Assembly: GCA_947629475.1 (NCBI GenBank)
Contig: CANRDV010000005.1
Coordinates: 1 to 42,835, forward strand
DNA from: an uncultured Bacilli bacterium
GTDB lineage: Bacteria > Bacillota_I > Bacilli_A > RF39 > UBA660
DNA: 42,835 nucleotides
Direction: 5' to 3'
Shown here: one piece after another, positions 1 through 7,881 of the stretch
How the letters are laid out: every line of letters starts with the position of its first letter
How positions within the stretch are numbered: position 1 is the stretch's first letter
Made by a program: the position numbers and the translations under genes
Notes under the pieces: model-generated
Database searches by the model: none
Seen by the model: only the letters and a program-made list of their open reading frames with translations
What the model was told of the DNA's origin: nothing

Positions 1-91
1 CTTAGTTATTTTTAATTGAATTATTAAGAATAATGTGTTATATTAATAGTGTCAATTATAATTAACTAGTTGACATAATATATATACTACC

Positions 92-114
92 GAAGATGGA
101 TATACCCCATCTTT
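92..114 (+). other. Short hairpin in left noncoding region
   Basis: AAGATGG at 93-99 pairs with CCATCTT at 107-113 around a 7-base loop, and a G-T pair extends the stem. No T-run follows, so it is not an obvious terminator. It lies just upstream of a strong terminator, so it may be part of the end of a transcript entering from the left. Function unknown. Confidence 0.4.
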
Positions 115-125
115 CCCCAATTAAT

Positions 126-163
126 AGAAGTTTATTAAACTGCCAATCATAAACTTCTTTTTT
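126..163 (+). terminator. Rho-independent terminator
   Basis: A 10-base-pair stem (AGAAGTTTAT at 126-135 with ATAAACTTCT at 149-158) is followed by a run of Ts to 163. It probably ends a transcript entering from the left edge of the window. Confidence 0.75.
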
Positions 164-318
164 AATGTAATTAACCTTGTAAGGAAGTAAGACTAAAAAT
201 TATTTTTTGCTATAGTTTAATTATTATATAATGTCGCATTAAAGAATAATAAATTATTGCTATATAAGGAATTATAATTTTACTTGAAAAAGTATAAGTT
301 ATATTTAATATAAAAATT

Positions 319-386
319 GCACTAAAAAAGTACTGGTTTTAATATAGTTTTCGCACTAAAAAAGTACTCATTTTGGTATAGACTTT
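319..386 (+). repeat. Two tandem 34-base repeats
   Basis: Units at 319-352 and 353-386 share the identical 16-base core GCACTAAAAAAGTACT and about 27 of 34 positions overall. Each core contains the small palindrome ACT-AAAA-AGT. The second unit runs into the promoter whose -10 box is at 401-406, so these may be protein-binding sites. Only two copies occur and there are no cas genes, so this is not a CRISPR array. Confidence 0.6.
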
Positions 387-406
387 GAAAAAATAGGTGG
401 TATAAT
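381..406 (+). promoter_or_regulatory. Extended -10 promoter
   Basis: TGGTATAAT at 398-406 is a perfect extended -10 element. A weak -35 (TAGACT, 379-384) lies 16 bases upstream. Predicted transcription starts near 412, only a base or two before a terminator hairpin. Confidence 0.6.
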
Positions 407-412
407 TAAGTA

Positions 413-450
413 AAATGAATTAATTCTGCAACGGAATAGTTCATTTTTTT
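413..450 (+). terminator. Rho-independent terminator directly after a promoter
   Basis: AAATGAA (413-419) pairs with TTCATTT (440-446), and ATTC (423-426) pairs with GAAT (434-437) inside it. A T-run covers 444-450. Its position right at the predicted start of transcription implies a roughly 40-base transcript, or an attenuator that some factor must overcome. Confidence 0.65.
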
Positions 451-470
451 ATTGATTTGAAATTCAACTA

Positions 471-499
471 TTGACATTTACAACTTTTTACGTTAAAAT
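471..499 (+). promoter_or_regulatory. Promoter for leader ORF and first gene
   Basis: TTGACA (471-476) and TAAAAT (494-499) are separated by 17 bases, a near-consensus vegetative promoter. Predicted start near 506, upstream of a small leader ORF, an attenuator hairpin and the first gene. Confidence 0.75.
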
Positions 500-528
500 A
501 TATGGCAAATTTTGGTAGGTGGTCTATT

Positions 529-585
529 ATGTATTATTTTACTAATATTTGTTTGATATATTTAACAAGGGATTGTGATTGTTAG
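529..585 (+). CDS. 18-residue leader peptide
   Basis: An ATG at 529 with an AGGTGG ribosome binding site (517-522, 6-base spacing) opens the ORF MYYFTNICLIYLTRDCDC, ending with TAG at 583-585. The peptide holds three cysteines in 18 residues, two of them in its last three codons. The stop codon directly abuts the 5' arm of a terminator hairpin (586-619), so a ribosome paused at the end would block that hairpin. This layout is typical of leader-peptide attenuation. Translation is inferred from the RBS and context. Confidence 0.5.
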   Translation: MYYFTNICLIYLTRDCDC

Positions 586-626
586 GGGATTTTTTGTGGC
601 TATAACGTGCAAAAATTCCTTTTTTT
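586..626 (+). terminator. Attenuator between leader ORF and first gene
   Basis: GGGATTTTTTG (586-596) pairs with CAAAAATTCC (610-619), with one bulged T and a G-T pair, and seven Ts follow (620-626). It sits between the leader stop codon and the ribosome binding site of the next gene (GGAGGG, 631-636). Confidence 0.55.
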
Positions 627-646
627 GATTGGAGGGTATGGTTGAT

Positions 647-1159
647 ATGTTGGATGAATTAACATTAGATATGATTTTAGAATTACCTTTTGAAGTCTTA
701 AAAAAATCCGAAAAATACAATGAGTATTCTCAACTTTTGGATAAGGATATTTATGATAAGTATGATGTTATTCAAATGAAAGAAGATATAGCATCAAAAT
801 TCAACCGTTTTAAAAGTGCTAAATTCTCTTGTAACTTACCACCAGAGTATAATATTAAAATAACTCCTTCATATCAGATTAGAGAAGGAACAAGTTCCAA
901 TAAAATCTCTGATCCAGTAGGAGAACTTGTTAGAGATTTTGTAGACAATCAAATTTGGTTTGTAAAATTCTATAATAGTGTTACTAACCTTGCATCAAAA
1001 ATAACAACACAAGAAGCTGTGTATTTAGTAGATACCTTCTTTAGTAATAAATCAGAGGAATTTATAAGCGAAAAATTAGGTATTTCAAAAAACACTCTTC
1101 AAAAAATAAAAAAAAGTTGTTTAATGAAAACATGGCTTGAATTTCAATCATTAGAATAA
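647..1159 (+). CDS. Sigma region 4-like / ArpU-like DNA-binding protein
   Basis: A 170-residue protein; the start is taken at ATG 647 because GGAGGG (631-636) is too close to the in-frame ATG at 638. The last 45 residues (containing EEFISEKLGISKNTLQKIKK) read as a helix-turn-helix like sigma-70 region 4 or the ArpU group of phage late-transcription regulators. The N-terminal half is mixed and unrecognised, with no membrane segment. As the first gene of the left operon, behind a promoter and attenuator, it is a plausible regulator of the transfer genes. The assignment rests on motif resemblance only. Confidence 0.5.
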   Translation: MLDELTLDMILELPFEVLKKSEKYNEYSQLLDKDIYDKYDVIQMKEDIASKFNRFKSAKFSCNLPPEYNIKITPSYQIREGTSSNKISDPVGELVRDFVDNQIWFVKFYNSVTNLASKITTQEAVYLVDTFFSNKSEEFISEKLGISKNTLQKIKKSCLMKTWLEFQSLE

Positions 1160-1209
1160 GGTAACTTGAAAGGTTATCTTTTTTAGTTGCAGTTAGGAGG
1201 TGAAATTAA

Positions 1210-1461
1210 GTGTCAGAAGTTATAAAGGTTACACTACCAAGCGATTTGAAAGATTTAATCAAAAATAGGGCTGGGATGTTAAATCTAACTTGTCCAGAAT
1301 ATTTAAGATTGCTTGCAGATCTAGATATTTCTCTTGATAGATATCAAACTTTGGTAACATATATTAATATGTTATATAATAAGATTAATGATTTTCATGA
1401 GCAATTAGGTATAGTAGCGACTCCTTTACAAGAACCACCACTTATTAAGATAGATTCTTAA
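1210..1461 (+). CDS. Small ribbon-helix-helix-like protein
   Basis: An 83-residue protein starting at GTG 1210 behind a strong AGGAGGTG site. The N-terminal stretch VIKVTLPSDLKDLIKNRAG followed by an amphipathic segment resembles a ribbon-helix-helix DNA-binding domain, as in plasmid CopG/MobC-type proteins. The C-terminal third is proline-containing and unrecognised. Its role may be autoregulation or a transfer accessory function; it is not next to oriT. Confidence 0.45.
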   Translation: MSEVIKVTLPSDLKDLIKNRAGMLNLTCPEYLRLLADLDISLDRYQTLVTYINMLYNKINDFHEQLGIVATPLQEPPLIKIDS

Positions 1462-1468
1462 AAAAGTG

Positions 1469-1497
1469 ATGACAAAATCTCCATTTTGTGATATAAT
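1469..1497 (+). promoter_or_regulatory. Promoter with embedded palindromic operator
   Basis: ATGACA (1469-1474) and TATAAT (1492-1497) are 17 bases apart, with an extended TG at 1489-1490. The spacer contains ACAAAAT-N4-ATTTTGT (1472-1489), a perfect 7-base inverted repeat. A repressor bound there would cover both promoter boxes. Transcription would begin near 1504, leaving a short leader before the ATG at 1521. Confidence 0.7.
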
Positions 1498-1520
1498 ATA
1501 CTTGTTAAATGGAGGAAGAA

Positions 1521-2210
1521 ATGAAGAAAAAATTATTAATTCCTCTTGTAATGGTTTCGGTTAGTATTACATTAATAATTGTCTTGATTAGTGTAAAGAG
1601 TTTGTTTATTGGTGCAAGAGAGAATAACATGAATGAACAAAAAGATATTGCAAAAAATATCGAAGAAGACAAAATTAAAGAAGAAGAGAATAATAATGAT
1701 GTTGTTGCCGATAAAAATAATGATTCTAATGTTAATAATGACAATAATAGTAATAAGTCAAATATTTCTGAAAATAAAAAACAAAATCAAGAAGCAAGCA
1801 ATAATAAATTGAATCAAGAATCTTCTGAAAACAAAAAAGAGACACAAAATACTGGTGGTGAAAAACAAAATGTAAATCCACCAACAGAAAATAAGAATAC
1901 TACATCTAGTAACGAATCAACTAGTGAAAAAAAGAAAGAGGAAAGTATTCAGTCATCAACTGAAAGTGAGAAAAAAGATAATAATAATACAACACCAAAG
2001 GCTGATGAAAATAAAACAAATAAAGTGCATAGAAACGTATTTAAGACAAATGAAGAATGCCAAGCTAAAGGTTTAGAACTTAATGAAAAAGATATTGTTC
2101 ACATTGTGTCGACTTATTGCCAATCAGTTGGTGATGAGAATGGTGATATATTGGGTTATGATCTTTATTTTGTTTATGATGATATGCACATGGAATTATA
2201 CGAATGGTAA
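1521..2210 (+). CDS. Membrane-anchored protein with low-complexity linker
   Basis: A 229-residue protein. ATG 1521 is chosen because GGAGG lies at 1511-1515; an in-frame ATG at 1509 has no site. Residues 5-30 form one hydrophobic segment (signal anchor). A long Asn/Lys/Glu/Ser-rich, presumably disordered linker covers about residues 40-175. The C-terminal 50 residues form a small domain with two cysteines (NEECQAKG and VSTYCQSVG), acidic and aromatic at the end. It precedes the adhesin gene, so it may act at the cell surface. The family is not recognised. Confidence 0.6.
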   Translation: MKKKLLIPLVMVSVSITLIIVLISVKSLFIGARENNMNEQKDIAKNIEEDKIKEEENNNDVVADKNNDSNVNNDNNSNKSNISENKKQNQEASNNKLNQESSENKKETQNTGGEKQNVNPPTENKNTTSSNESTSEKKKEESIQSSTESEKKDNNNTTPKADENKTNKVHRNVFKTNEECQAKGLELNEKDIVHIVSTYCQSVGDENGDILGYDLYFVYDDMHMELYEW

Positions 2211-2256
2211 TCTACGGATTACTTTTTTTATTGTAATAAATGAAAGGAAAGGAAAA

Positions 2257-5200
2257 ATGAAAAGATTATATGTATTAATATCTGGAATAGCCTTGATAGT
2301 ATTAAGCTTTTTCTTGTCAAAATTTACTTTAAATGTAAATGCAGCCACTATGGGTTTTACATATCCTAGTGGTATTTATTTTGAAAGAACAGGCTCACAT
2401 TATGTTTCAAATGCTGTTCCATTTTATACAGTTGATGGAAAAATAACGTATTGTGTTGAACCGGGTGTAGAGGTTACAACATATAGTTATCATTCTGTTA
2501 CATTTAATAATGCTAATTTACCATATGATATAAACAAGTTAAAAGAAGTAGAACTAATAGGATACTATGGTTATGAATATCCCGGACATCAAACAAATAG
2601 GTATAGAGTAGCTACTCAAGCCTTGATATGGGAACATACTTCATCTGATCCTGTTAGATTTACGACAGAACGATATGGTGAAGGTAGCGAAGTAAATTTA
2701 GATTATGAAAAGAATGAGATAATGAAATTAGTAAATAGTCATTACACAAAACCATCTTTTAACGGAACATCAAAGTCTGCAACTTTAGGACAAGAGTTTT
2801 ATGTGGAAGATTCGAGTGGAGTTTTAAGTAATTTTGAAGTGCAAAATGATGGAGGTAATACTGCTAGAATTTCAGGTAATAAACTTTATATTACTCCTAA
2901 AACGATAGGGTCATCATCAATTACATTAGTGAAAAAACATTACGATAATGGAACTACTCTTTTATGGAGAGGTGATGATGGAAGCCAAGTATTAGGTGCT
3001 TTAAGAGCGAGTGATCCAGTTAAAGCAATAGTTAATTTAAACACAGTAGGAGCTAAAGTAACAATTGAAAAAGTAGATTCAAAATCTAAACAAGCAACTC
3101 CACAAGGTGATGGTTCTTTACAAAATGCTGTATATGGATTATATGATGAATATGATGTTTTAGTAACTAAATTAACAACAGATGCTAATGGTCGTGCTAC
3201 AACTGATTATTTATCAAAAATAGGAAATTTTAAAATAAAAGAAATAACACCTTCTAAGGGATATCAATTAGATAAAACAGTTTACAATATTGAAATAACT
3301 GCTGATTCTACTAATCCTAAAGTAAAGGTATATGAAGATGTTATTGAAAGAAAACTTCAAATCTTTAAGGCTTTTGCAACAGATAAAACTGGTTTTTTAA
3401 CTGGTGAACCTAATATATCCTTTGAGATTTATTTAAAATCAAGTAACAAATTAGTTGCAACCATAACAACGAATAGTTCAGGCTATGCTGAAACTACATT
3501 ACCTTATGGAACATATGTTGTTAAGCAAAAAAATGTAACAGCTGGTTATGAAAAAGCTAAAGACTTTGAAATAGTAATAAATGGAGATACTCAAAGTGTA
3601 TTACACAAAACTCTTGCTAATGCTGAAATAACAGCAAAATTAAAATTAGTTAAAATTGATAGTGAATCAAAATTACCAATAAAACTTGCAGGAGTTCAAT
3701 TTAAAATAAAAGATGCAAATACGAACAAATATGTCTGTCAAACAATTAGTTATCCAAATCAAAAAGAAGTTTGTACTTTTGAAACAGATGCTAATGGTGT
3801 ATTTATGACACCATATCCTTTATCAAAAGGAACATATAAAATCGAAGAAGTAAAAGCCCCTAAAGGATATTTATTAAATTCAAATACAATATCATTTACC
3901 ATTGATGGGAATGCAAATCTTGTTGAAGATAGTCAATATGGAAAATATATTAAAGTTGAGTTTACAAATAAACAAATTAAAGGAGAAATAAAAGTTGAAA
4001 AAAGTGGAGAAGCTTTTAATTATGGAAATGGAAGTTTTTCTTATGGTGAAAAAAAATTAGAAGGAATTGAAATTTCACTATATGCTGCATCAGATATAAC
4101 TACTGCTGATGGAGTACTTCATTATCATAAAGGGGATTTAATTAAAAGTGTGAAAACGGATTCTAATGGTAAGATTACATTTAGTAACTTATATTTAGGA
4201 AATTATATAGTTAAAGAGACTAAAACATTGAATGATTACATACTAGATTCTACAGAACATTCTGTTACATTAACTTCTAGTGATAATACAACTGCAATTG
4301 TTTCTAAAACTTTACAATTAAAAAACAATTTAAAGAAAGGTGATTTGGATTTTACAAAAACTGATTTAACTACTGGTGATCCATTACCAAATGCTTTGAT
4401 TGAAATATATAATTCTAATAATGAATTAATATATCGTGCTAAAAGTAATGATGCCGGTAAAATAGTAGTAAAAAATTTAAAAGTAGGTAAGTACTATATT
4501 TTAGAGAAAGAAGCTCCAGAGGGATATGTATTAAGTAAAGAAAAAATTTCATTTGAAATTTTAAATAATGGTCAAGTTATAAAAGCTAATATGAAGAACA
4601 AACCTATTATTGGGGATTTAGATTTTACAAAGGAAGATATTTCAGATGGAACACCATTGCCAAATACATTAATTGAAGTTTATAAGAAAGATACTGATGA
4701 ATTAATTTTTTCAGGTCGTACCGACGAAAACGGAAAAATTAAAATCGAAGGTTTAAGATATGGTAAGTACTATATTTTAGAGAAAGAAGCTCCAGAGGGA
4801 TATGTATTAAATGAAGGTAAAATGTATTTTGAAATTCTAATGGATGGTGAAGTTATTAAAGCAACAATGACAGATGAAAAAATCAAAGGCGATTTAGATT
4901 TCACAAAGGAAGATATTTCTGATGGAACACCATTACCAAATACACTAATTGAAGTTTATAAGAAAGATACTGATGAACTAATTTTTTCAGGTCGTACCGA
5001 TGAAACCGGAAAGATTGTAATTAAAGATATTGAATATGGAGAGTACTATATTTTAGAAAAGGAAGCTCCAGAAGGCTATGTATTAAATGAAGAAAAAATG
5101 TTCTTTGAAATAAAAATCAATGGTGAAGTTGTTAAGGCTACCATGAAAGATGAAAAAATCAAAGGAGATTTAAAATTTACAAAAGAAGATTTATCAACAG

Positions 5201-6372
5201 GAGAACCTTTACCTAATACTTTAATTGAAATTTATAAACAAGATACTGATGAATTAATTTTTTCAGGTCGTACTGATGAAACAGGACAAATTTTAATTAA
5301 AGACATTGAATATGGTAAGTACTACATTTTAGAAAAGGAAGCCCCAGAAGGCTATGTATTAAATGAAGGTAAAATGTATTTTGAAATTCTAATGGATGGT
5401 GAAGTTATTAAAGCAACAATGACAGATGAAAAAATCAAAGGCGATTTAGATTTCACAAAGGAAGATATTTCTGATGGAACACCATTACCAAATACACTAA
5501 TTGAAGTTTATAAGAAAGATACTGATGAACTAATTTTTTCAGGTCGTACCGATGAAACCGGAAAGATTGTAATTAAAGATATTGAATATGGAGAGTACTA
5601 TATTTTAGAAAAGGAAGCTCCAGAAGGCTATGTATTAAATGAAGAAAAAATGTTCTTTGAAATTAAAATAAATGGTGAAGTTGTTAAGGCTACCATGAAA
5701 GATGAAAAAATCAGAGGAGACTTGGAATTTACTAAAGAAGATTTTTCTACAGAAGAACCATTGCCAAATACACTAATTGAAGTTTATAAGAAAGATACTG
5801 ATGAATTAATTTTTTCAGGTCGTACCGATGAAACCGGAAAGATTGTAATTAAAGATTTGGAATATGGAGAATACTACATTTTAGAAAAGGAAGCCCCAGA
5901 AGGCTATGTATTAAATGAAGAAAAAATGTTCTTTGAAATTAAAACTAATGGAGAAATAGTAAAATCAACTATGAAAAATCAAAAGATAAAATCAAAGATT
6001 CATATTCATAAAGTAGATGTTGAAGATAATCCATTAGCTGGAGTTGTAATTGGTCTATATGATAAAGAGGGTAATTTATTAGATAGTTTTGTAACTGATA
6101 AAGAAGGTAATATAGATATAGAACTTGAATATGGCTCATATTATTTTGAAGAACTTGTTGCTCTTGAAGGATATCAACTAAGCGAAGAAAAAGTATATGT
6201 TGATGTTGTCAAAGATGGAGATACATTTAATATAAATTTAATTAATGAATTAGAAGAAATTAAAGTGCCAATAACATCTGCAAATAGTAATATCGATTTA
6301 ATAGCAGGAATTATTGCACTTATAGGTTTTGGAATAGTTGCAATTGCAATTATTAAGAATAAAAGAAAGTAA
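2257..6372 (+). CDS. Thioester-domain, Cna-B repeat surface adhesin
   Basis: A 1371-residue surface protein. ATG 2257 follows AAGGAAAGG and begins a signal peptide (residues 1-29, ending NVNA). The N-terminal domain carries the two thioester-domain signatures: Cys66 in YCVEPG and Gln121 in ATQALIWE, which in this family form an internal Cys-Gln thioester able to bond to host ligands. Several Cna-B/SpaA-type domains follow, then six tandem repeats of 91-92 residues (4339-5991) with a central KEAPEGY, a usual isopeptide-glutamate context. The C-terminus is an LPXTG-like signal, VPITSAN, then a membrane helix and KNKRK. A sortase is encoded at 32344 in the same element. Likely role: recipient or host attachment; ligand unknown. 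Confidence 0.9.
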   Translation: MKRLYVLISGIALIVLSFFLSKFTLNVNAATMGFTYPSGIYFERTGSHYVSNAVPFYTVDGKITYCVEPGVEVTTYSYHSVTFNNANLPYDINKLKEVELIGYYGYEYPGHQTNRYRVATQALIWEHTSSDPVRFTTERYGEGSEVNLDYEKNEIMKLVNSHYTKPSFNGTSKSATLGQEFYVEDSSGVLSNFEVQNDGGNTARISGNKLYITPKTIGSSSITLVKKHYDNGTTLLWRGDDGSQVLGALRASDPVKAIVNLNTVGAKVTIEKVDSKSKQATPQGDGSLQNAVYGLYDEYDVLVTKLTTDANGRATTDYLSKIGNFKIKEITPSKGYQLDKTVYNIEITADSTNPKVKVYEDVIERKLQIFKAFATDKTGFLTGEPNISFEIYLKSSNKLVATITTNSSGYAETTLPYGTYVVKQKNVTAGYEKAKDFEIVINGDTQSVLHKTLANAEITAKLKLVKIDSESKLPIKLAGVQFKIKDANTNKYVCQTISYPNQKEVCTFETDANGVFMTPYPLSKGTYKIEEVKAPKGYLLNSNTISFTIDGNANLVEDSQYGKYIKVEFTNKQIKGEIKVEKSGEAFNYGNGSFSYGEKKLEGIEISLYAASDITTADGVLHYHKGDLIKSVKTDSNGKITFSNLYLGNYIVKETKTLNDYILDSTEHSVTLTSSDNTTAIVSKTLQLKNNLKKGDLDFTKTDLTTGDPLPNALIEIYNSNNELIYRAKSNDAGKIVVKNLKVGKYYILEKEAPEGYVLSKEKISFEILNNGQVIKANMKNKPIIGDLDFTKEDISDGTPLPNTLIEVYKKDTDELIFSGRTDENGKIKIEGLRYGKYYILEKEAPEGYVLNEGKMYFEILMDGEVIKATMTDEKIKGDLDFTKEDISDGTPLPNTLIEVYKKDTDELIFSGRTDETGKIVIKDIEYGEYYILEKEAPEGYVLNEEKMFFEIKINGEVVKATMKDEKIKGDLKFTKEDLSTGEPLPNTLIEIYKQDTDELIFSGRTDETGQILIKDIEYGKYYILEKEAPEGYVLNEGKMYFEILMDGEVIKATMTDEKIKGDLDFTKEDISDGTPLPNTLIEVYKKDTDELIFSGRTDETGKIVIKDIEYGEYYILEKEAPEGYVLNEEKMFFEIKINGEVVKATMKDEKIRGDLEFTKEDFSTEEPLPNTLIEVYKKDTDELIFSGRTDETGKIVIKDLEYGEYYILEKEAPEGYVLNEEKMFFEIKTNGEIVKSTMKNQKIKSKIHIHKVDVEDNPLAGVVIGLYDKEGNLLDSFVTDKEGNIDIELEYGSYYFEELVALEGYQLSEEKVYVDVVKDGDTFNINLINELEEIKVPITSANSNIDLIAGIIALIGFGIVAIAIIKNKRK
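4339..5991 (+). repeat. Six tandem Cna-B coding repeats
   Basis: Units begin at 4339, 4612, 4888, 5164, 5440 and 5716; the first is 273 bases and the others 276. The second-order period is 552 bases: about 300 bases near 4805-5110 are essentially identical to 5357-5662, which indicates a recent duplication of a two-unit block. Confidence 0.85.
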
Positions 6373-6394
6373 AAAATGAGAGGAGAATAAAAAT

Positions 6395-6925
6395 ATGTTA
6401 GGAATTAATAAAATGGCTCTTGGAGGAAGATTAACGAGAGATCCAGAGTTAAAAGAAGTAAAAGGAATAGATGGAAATACTACATTTGTAGTTAATAATA
6501 CTTTAGCAGTTGATAGAGATTATTTTAATAAGGAAGGAAAGCCTGTAACTGATTTTTTAGATTTTGTTATCTGGGGAAAATCAGCTGAAAGACTTTCTCA
6601 AAACACTAAAAAAGGTTCTTATGTTTATATAGAAGGAACTCTTCAACAAGATAGAGATAAGGAAACAAATAGAAGTTTTATTAAAATTGTTGCTAAAGAC
6701 TATAAAGAATTTGATAGAATAATGAATAAAGAATCAGAAAAGTCTATTGAAGAGGTTATTGAAGAAAAAGAACCAGAAAAGTCTATTGATGATGTTCTTG
6801 AAGAAAAAGAATCAGAAAAGTCTATTGATGATTTTTTTGAAGAAGAGGAAGTCAAAGAAAAAAAGACTAAATCTAAATCTAAGTCAAAAGAAAAAAATAA
6901 AGAAGCAGAAGAGAAGACAATATAA
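6395..6925 (+). CDS. Single-stranded DNA-binding protein (OB fold) with charged tail
   Basis: A 176-residue protein with AGGAGA upstream. Residues 1-110 read as an SSB OB fold (KMALGGRLTRDPELKE, then FLDFVIWGKSAERLSQNTKKG and YIEGTLQQD). It differs from the usual SSB in its tail: three short acidic repeats of the form EKSID(D/E)V(L/I)EEKE, then a Lys/Ser-rich end, with no DDDIPF-type tip. It probably coats transferred single strands or acts in element replication. The next gene starts in the TAATG overlap at its stop codon. Confidence 0.8.
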   Translation: MLGINKMALGGRLTRDPELKEVKGIDGNTTFVVNNTLAVDRDYFNKEGKPVTDFLDFVIWGKSAERLSQNTKKGSYVYIEGTLQQDRDKETNRSFIKIVAKDYKEFDRIMNKESEKSIEEVIEEKEPEKSIDDVLEEKESEKSIDDFFEEEEVKEKKTKSKSKSKEKNKEAEEKTI

Positions 6926-7506
6926 TGACAATAGATACTAATAAGATTTATACATTATCAGAATTATTAAAATATTGTGATATGTATAATTTGGATTTTA
7001 AATATTTTGGTAATAATGATAAAGGAGATTTAAACTTGTATTTAAAAACGGATTCTGATAAAGTTTCCGTTTTTAAATCTATTGAATCTCAAACAAAGAT
7101 TGATTATTTAAAATTAGATGAAGAAAGTGCAAAGGAAATAAAATTTCAGTTTGAAAAAGAAATTCCAGCTGAACAAATGGATATAGTTGCAATTGTATTA
7201 AAGACAAGTGATGTAAATATTCCATCTGGTAGATACACTTTAAGTACTTTAGATGAAAAAACTAAAGAACAAGATTTAGAGAATAAAACTCGAAGTGATG
7301 ATGAGGGAATAATGTATATCATTGTTGATAATAATACAGGCTGGACTTTATTCAATGATGTTTATTTATTTAATAAAAATGGTGAAGGATTAATTCAAAG
7401 TTTAGAAAATAAATTAACTGATGAAGAAAATTTATTTAGGAAAAGTAATTTGCAATTGATTTTAAATTATTATAATTCAATCAAAGAGAAAAATTTAAGT
7501 TTATAA
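6925..7506 (+). CDS. Unrecognised conjugation-cluster protein
   Basis: A 193-residue soluble, acidic protein, translationally coupled to the SSB gene by a one-base overlap (TAATG). No membrane segment, metal motif or nucleotide-binding motif is visible. Its place between an SSB and the secretion-channel genes suggests a transfer or establishment role, but no family can be named. Confidence 0.6.
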   Translation: MTIDTNKIYTLSELLKYCDMYNLDFKYFGNNDKGDLNLYLKTDSDKVSVFKSIESQTKIDYLKLDEESAKEIKFQFEKEIPAEQMDIVAIVLKTSDVNIPSGRYTLSTLDEKTKEQDLENKTRSDDEGIMYIIVDNNTGWTLFNDVYLFNKNGEGLIQSLENKLTDEENLFRKSNLQLILNYYNSIKEKNLSL

Positions 7507-7516
7507 GGGGAGGAAT

Positions 7517-7879
7517 ATGTTAGATAAAAAAAATAAAAACAAATTATCAAAGATAAAAGAAATGTGGCTTATATTTTATTCTATAGTTTTAACAATTATA
7601 TTAAGATTTACGAATGTTAAGGCAGTAGAAAAAATAGAAGGTGGAGATGTAACAATTGATAAGTTAGGTACGATTATTAAAGGACTTGCAACTAAAATTC
7701 AAATTTTTGGAATTATATTAGCTTTTATTGCATTAATTATTTTCGTGATTCAATTTATAATTGGTGATGATGAAACAAAGCAGAGGAGAAAAAAGACAAT
7801 TTTATATACTTTAGCAGGAGTTTGCTTATTAATTTTAGTTCCTTCAATCATTAATTTTTTAATTGATATGCTAGAATAA
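7517..7879 (+). CDS. TrbC/VirB2-like small membrane protein
   Basis: A 120-residue protein with GGGAGG upstream. There are three hydrophobic segments: residues 15-35 (signal-like), about 55-80 and about 92-118, with a short charged loop DDETKQRRKK between the last two. This is the size and topology of the VirB2/TrbC pilin-like or related proteins found just before the VirB6-like gene in Gram-positive type IV secretion clusters. Assignment is by topology and position. Confidence 0.6.
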   Translation: MLDKKNKNKLSKIKEMWLIFYSIVLTIILRFTNVKAVEKIEGGDVTIDKLGTIIKGLATKIQIFGIILAFIALIIFVIQFIIGDDETKQRRKKTILYTLAGVCLLILVPSIINFLIDMLE

Positions 7880-7881
7880 TT

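Noticed and set aside
93-99. AAGATGG occurs here and at 35023-35029, so it could be the attL/attR core
   Set aside because: A 7-base match over 35 kb is expected by chance, and the sequence left of 93 does not encode the upstream part of the interrupted gene.
319-386. Two repeats as a CRISPR array
   Set aside because: Only two contiguous copies with no spacer pattern, and no cas genes nearby.
2083-2256. Longer N-terminus of the ICE adhesin
   Set aside because: It overlaps the previous gene, whereas ATG 2257 has an RBS and begins a normal signal peptide.
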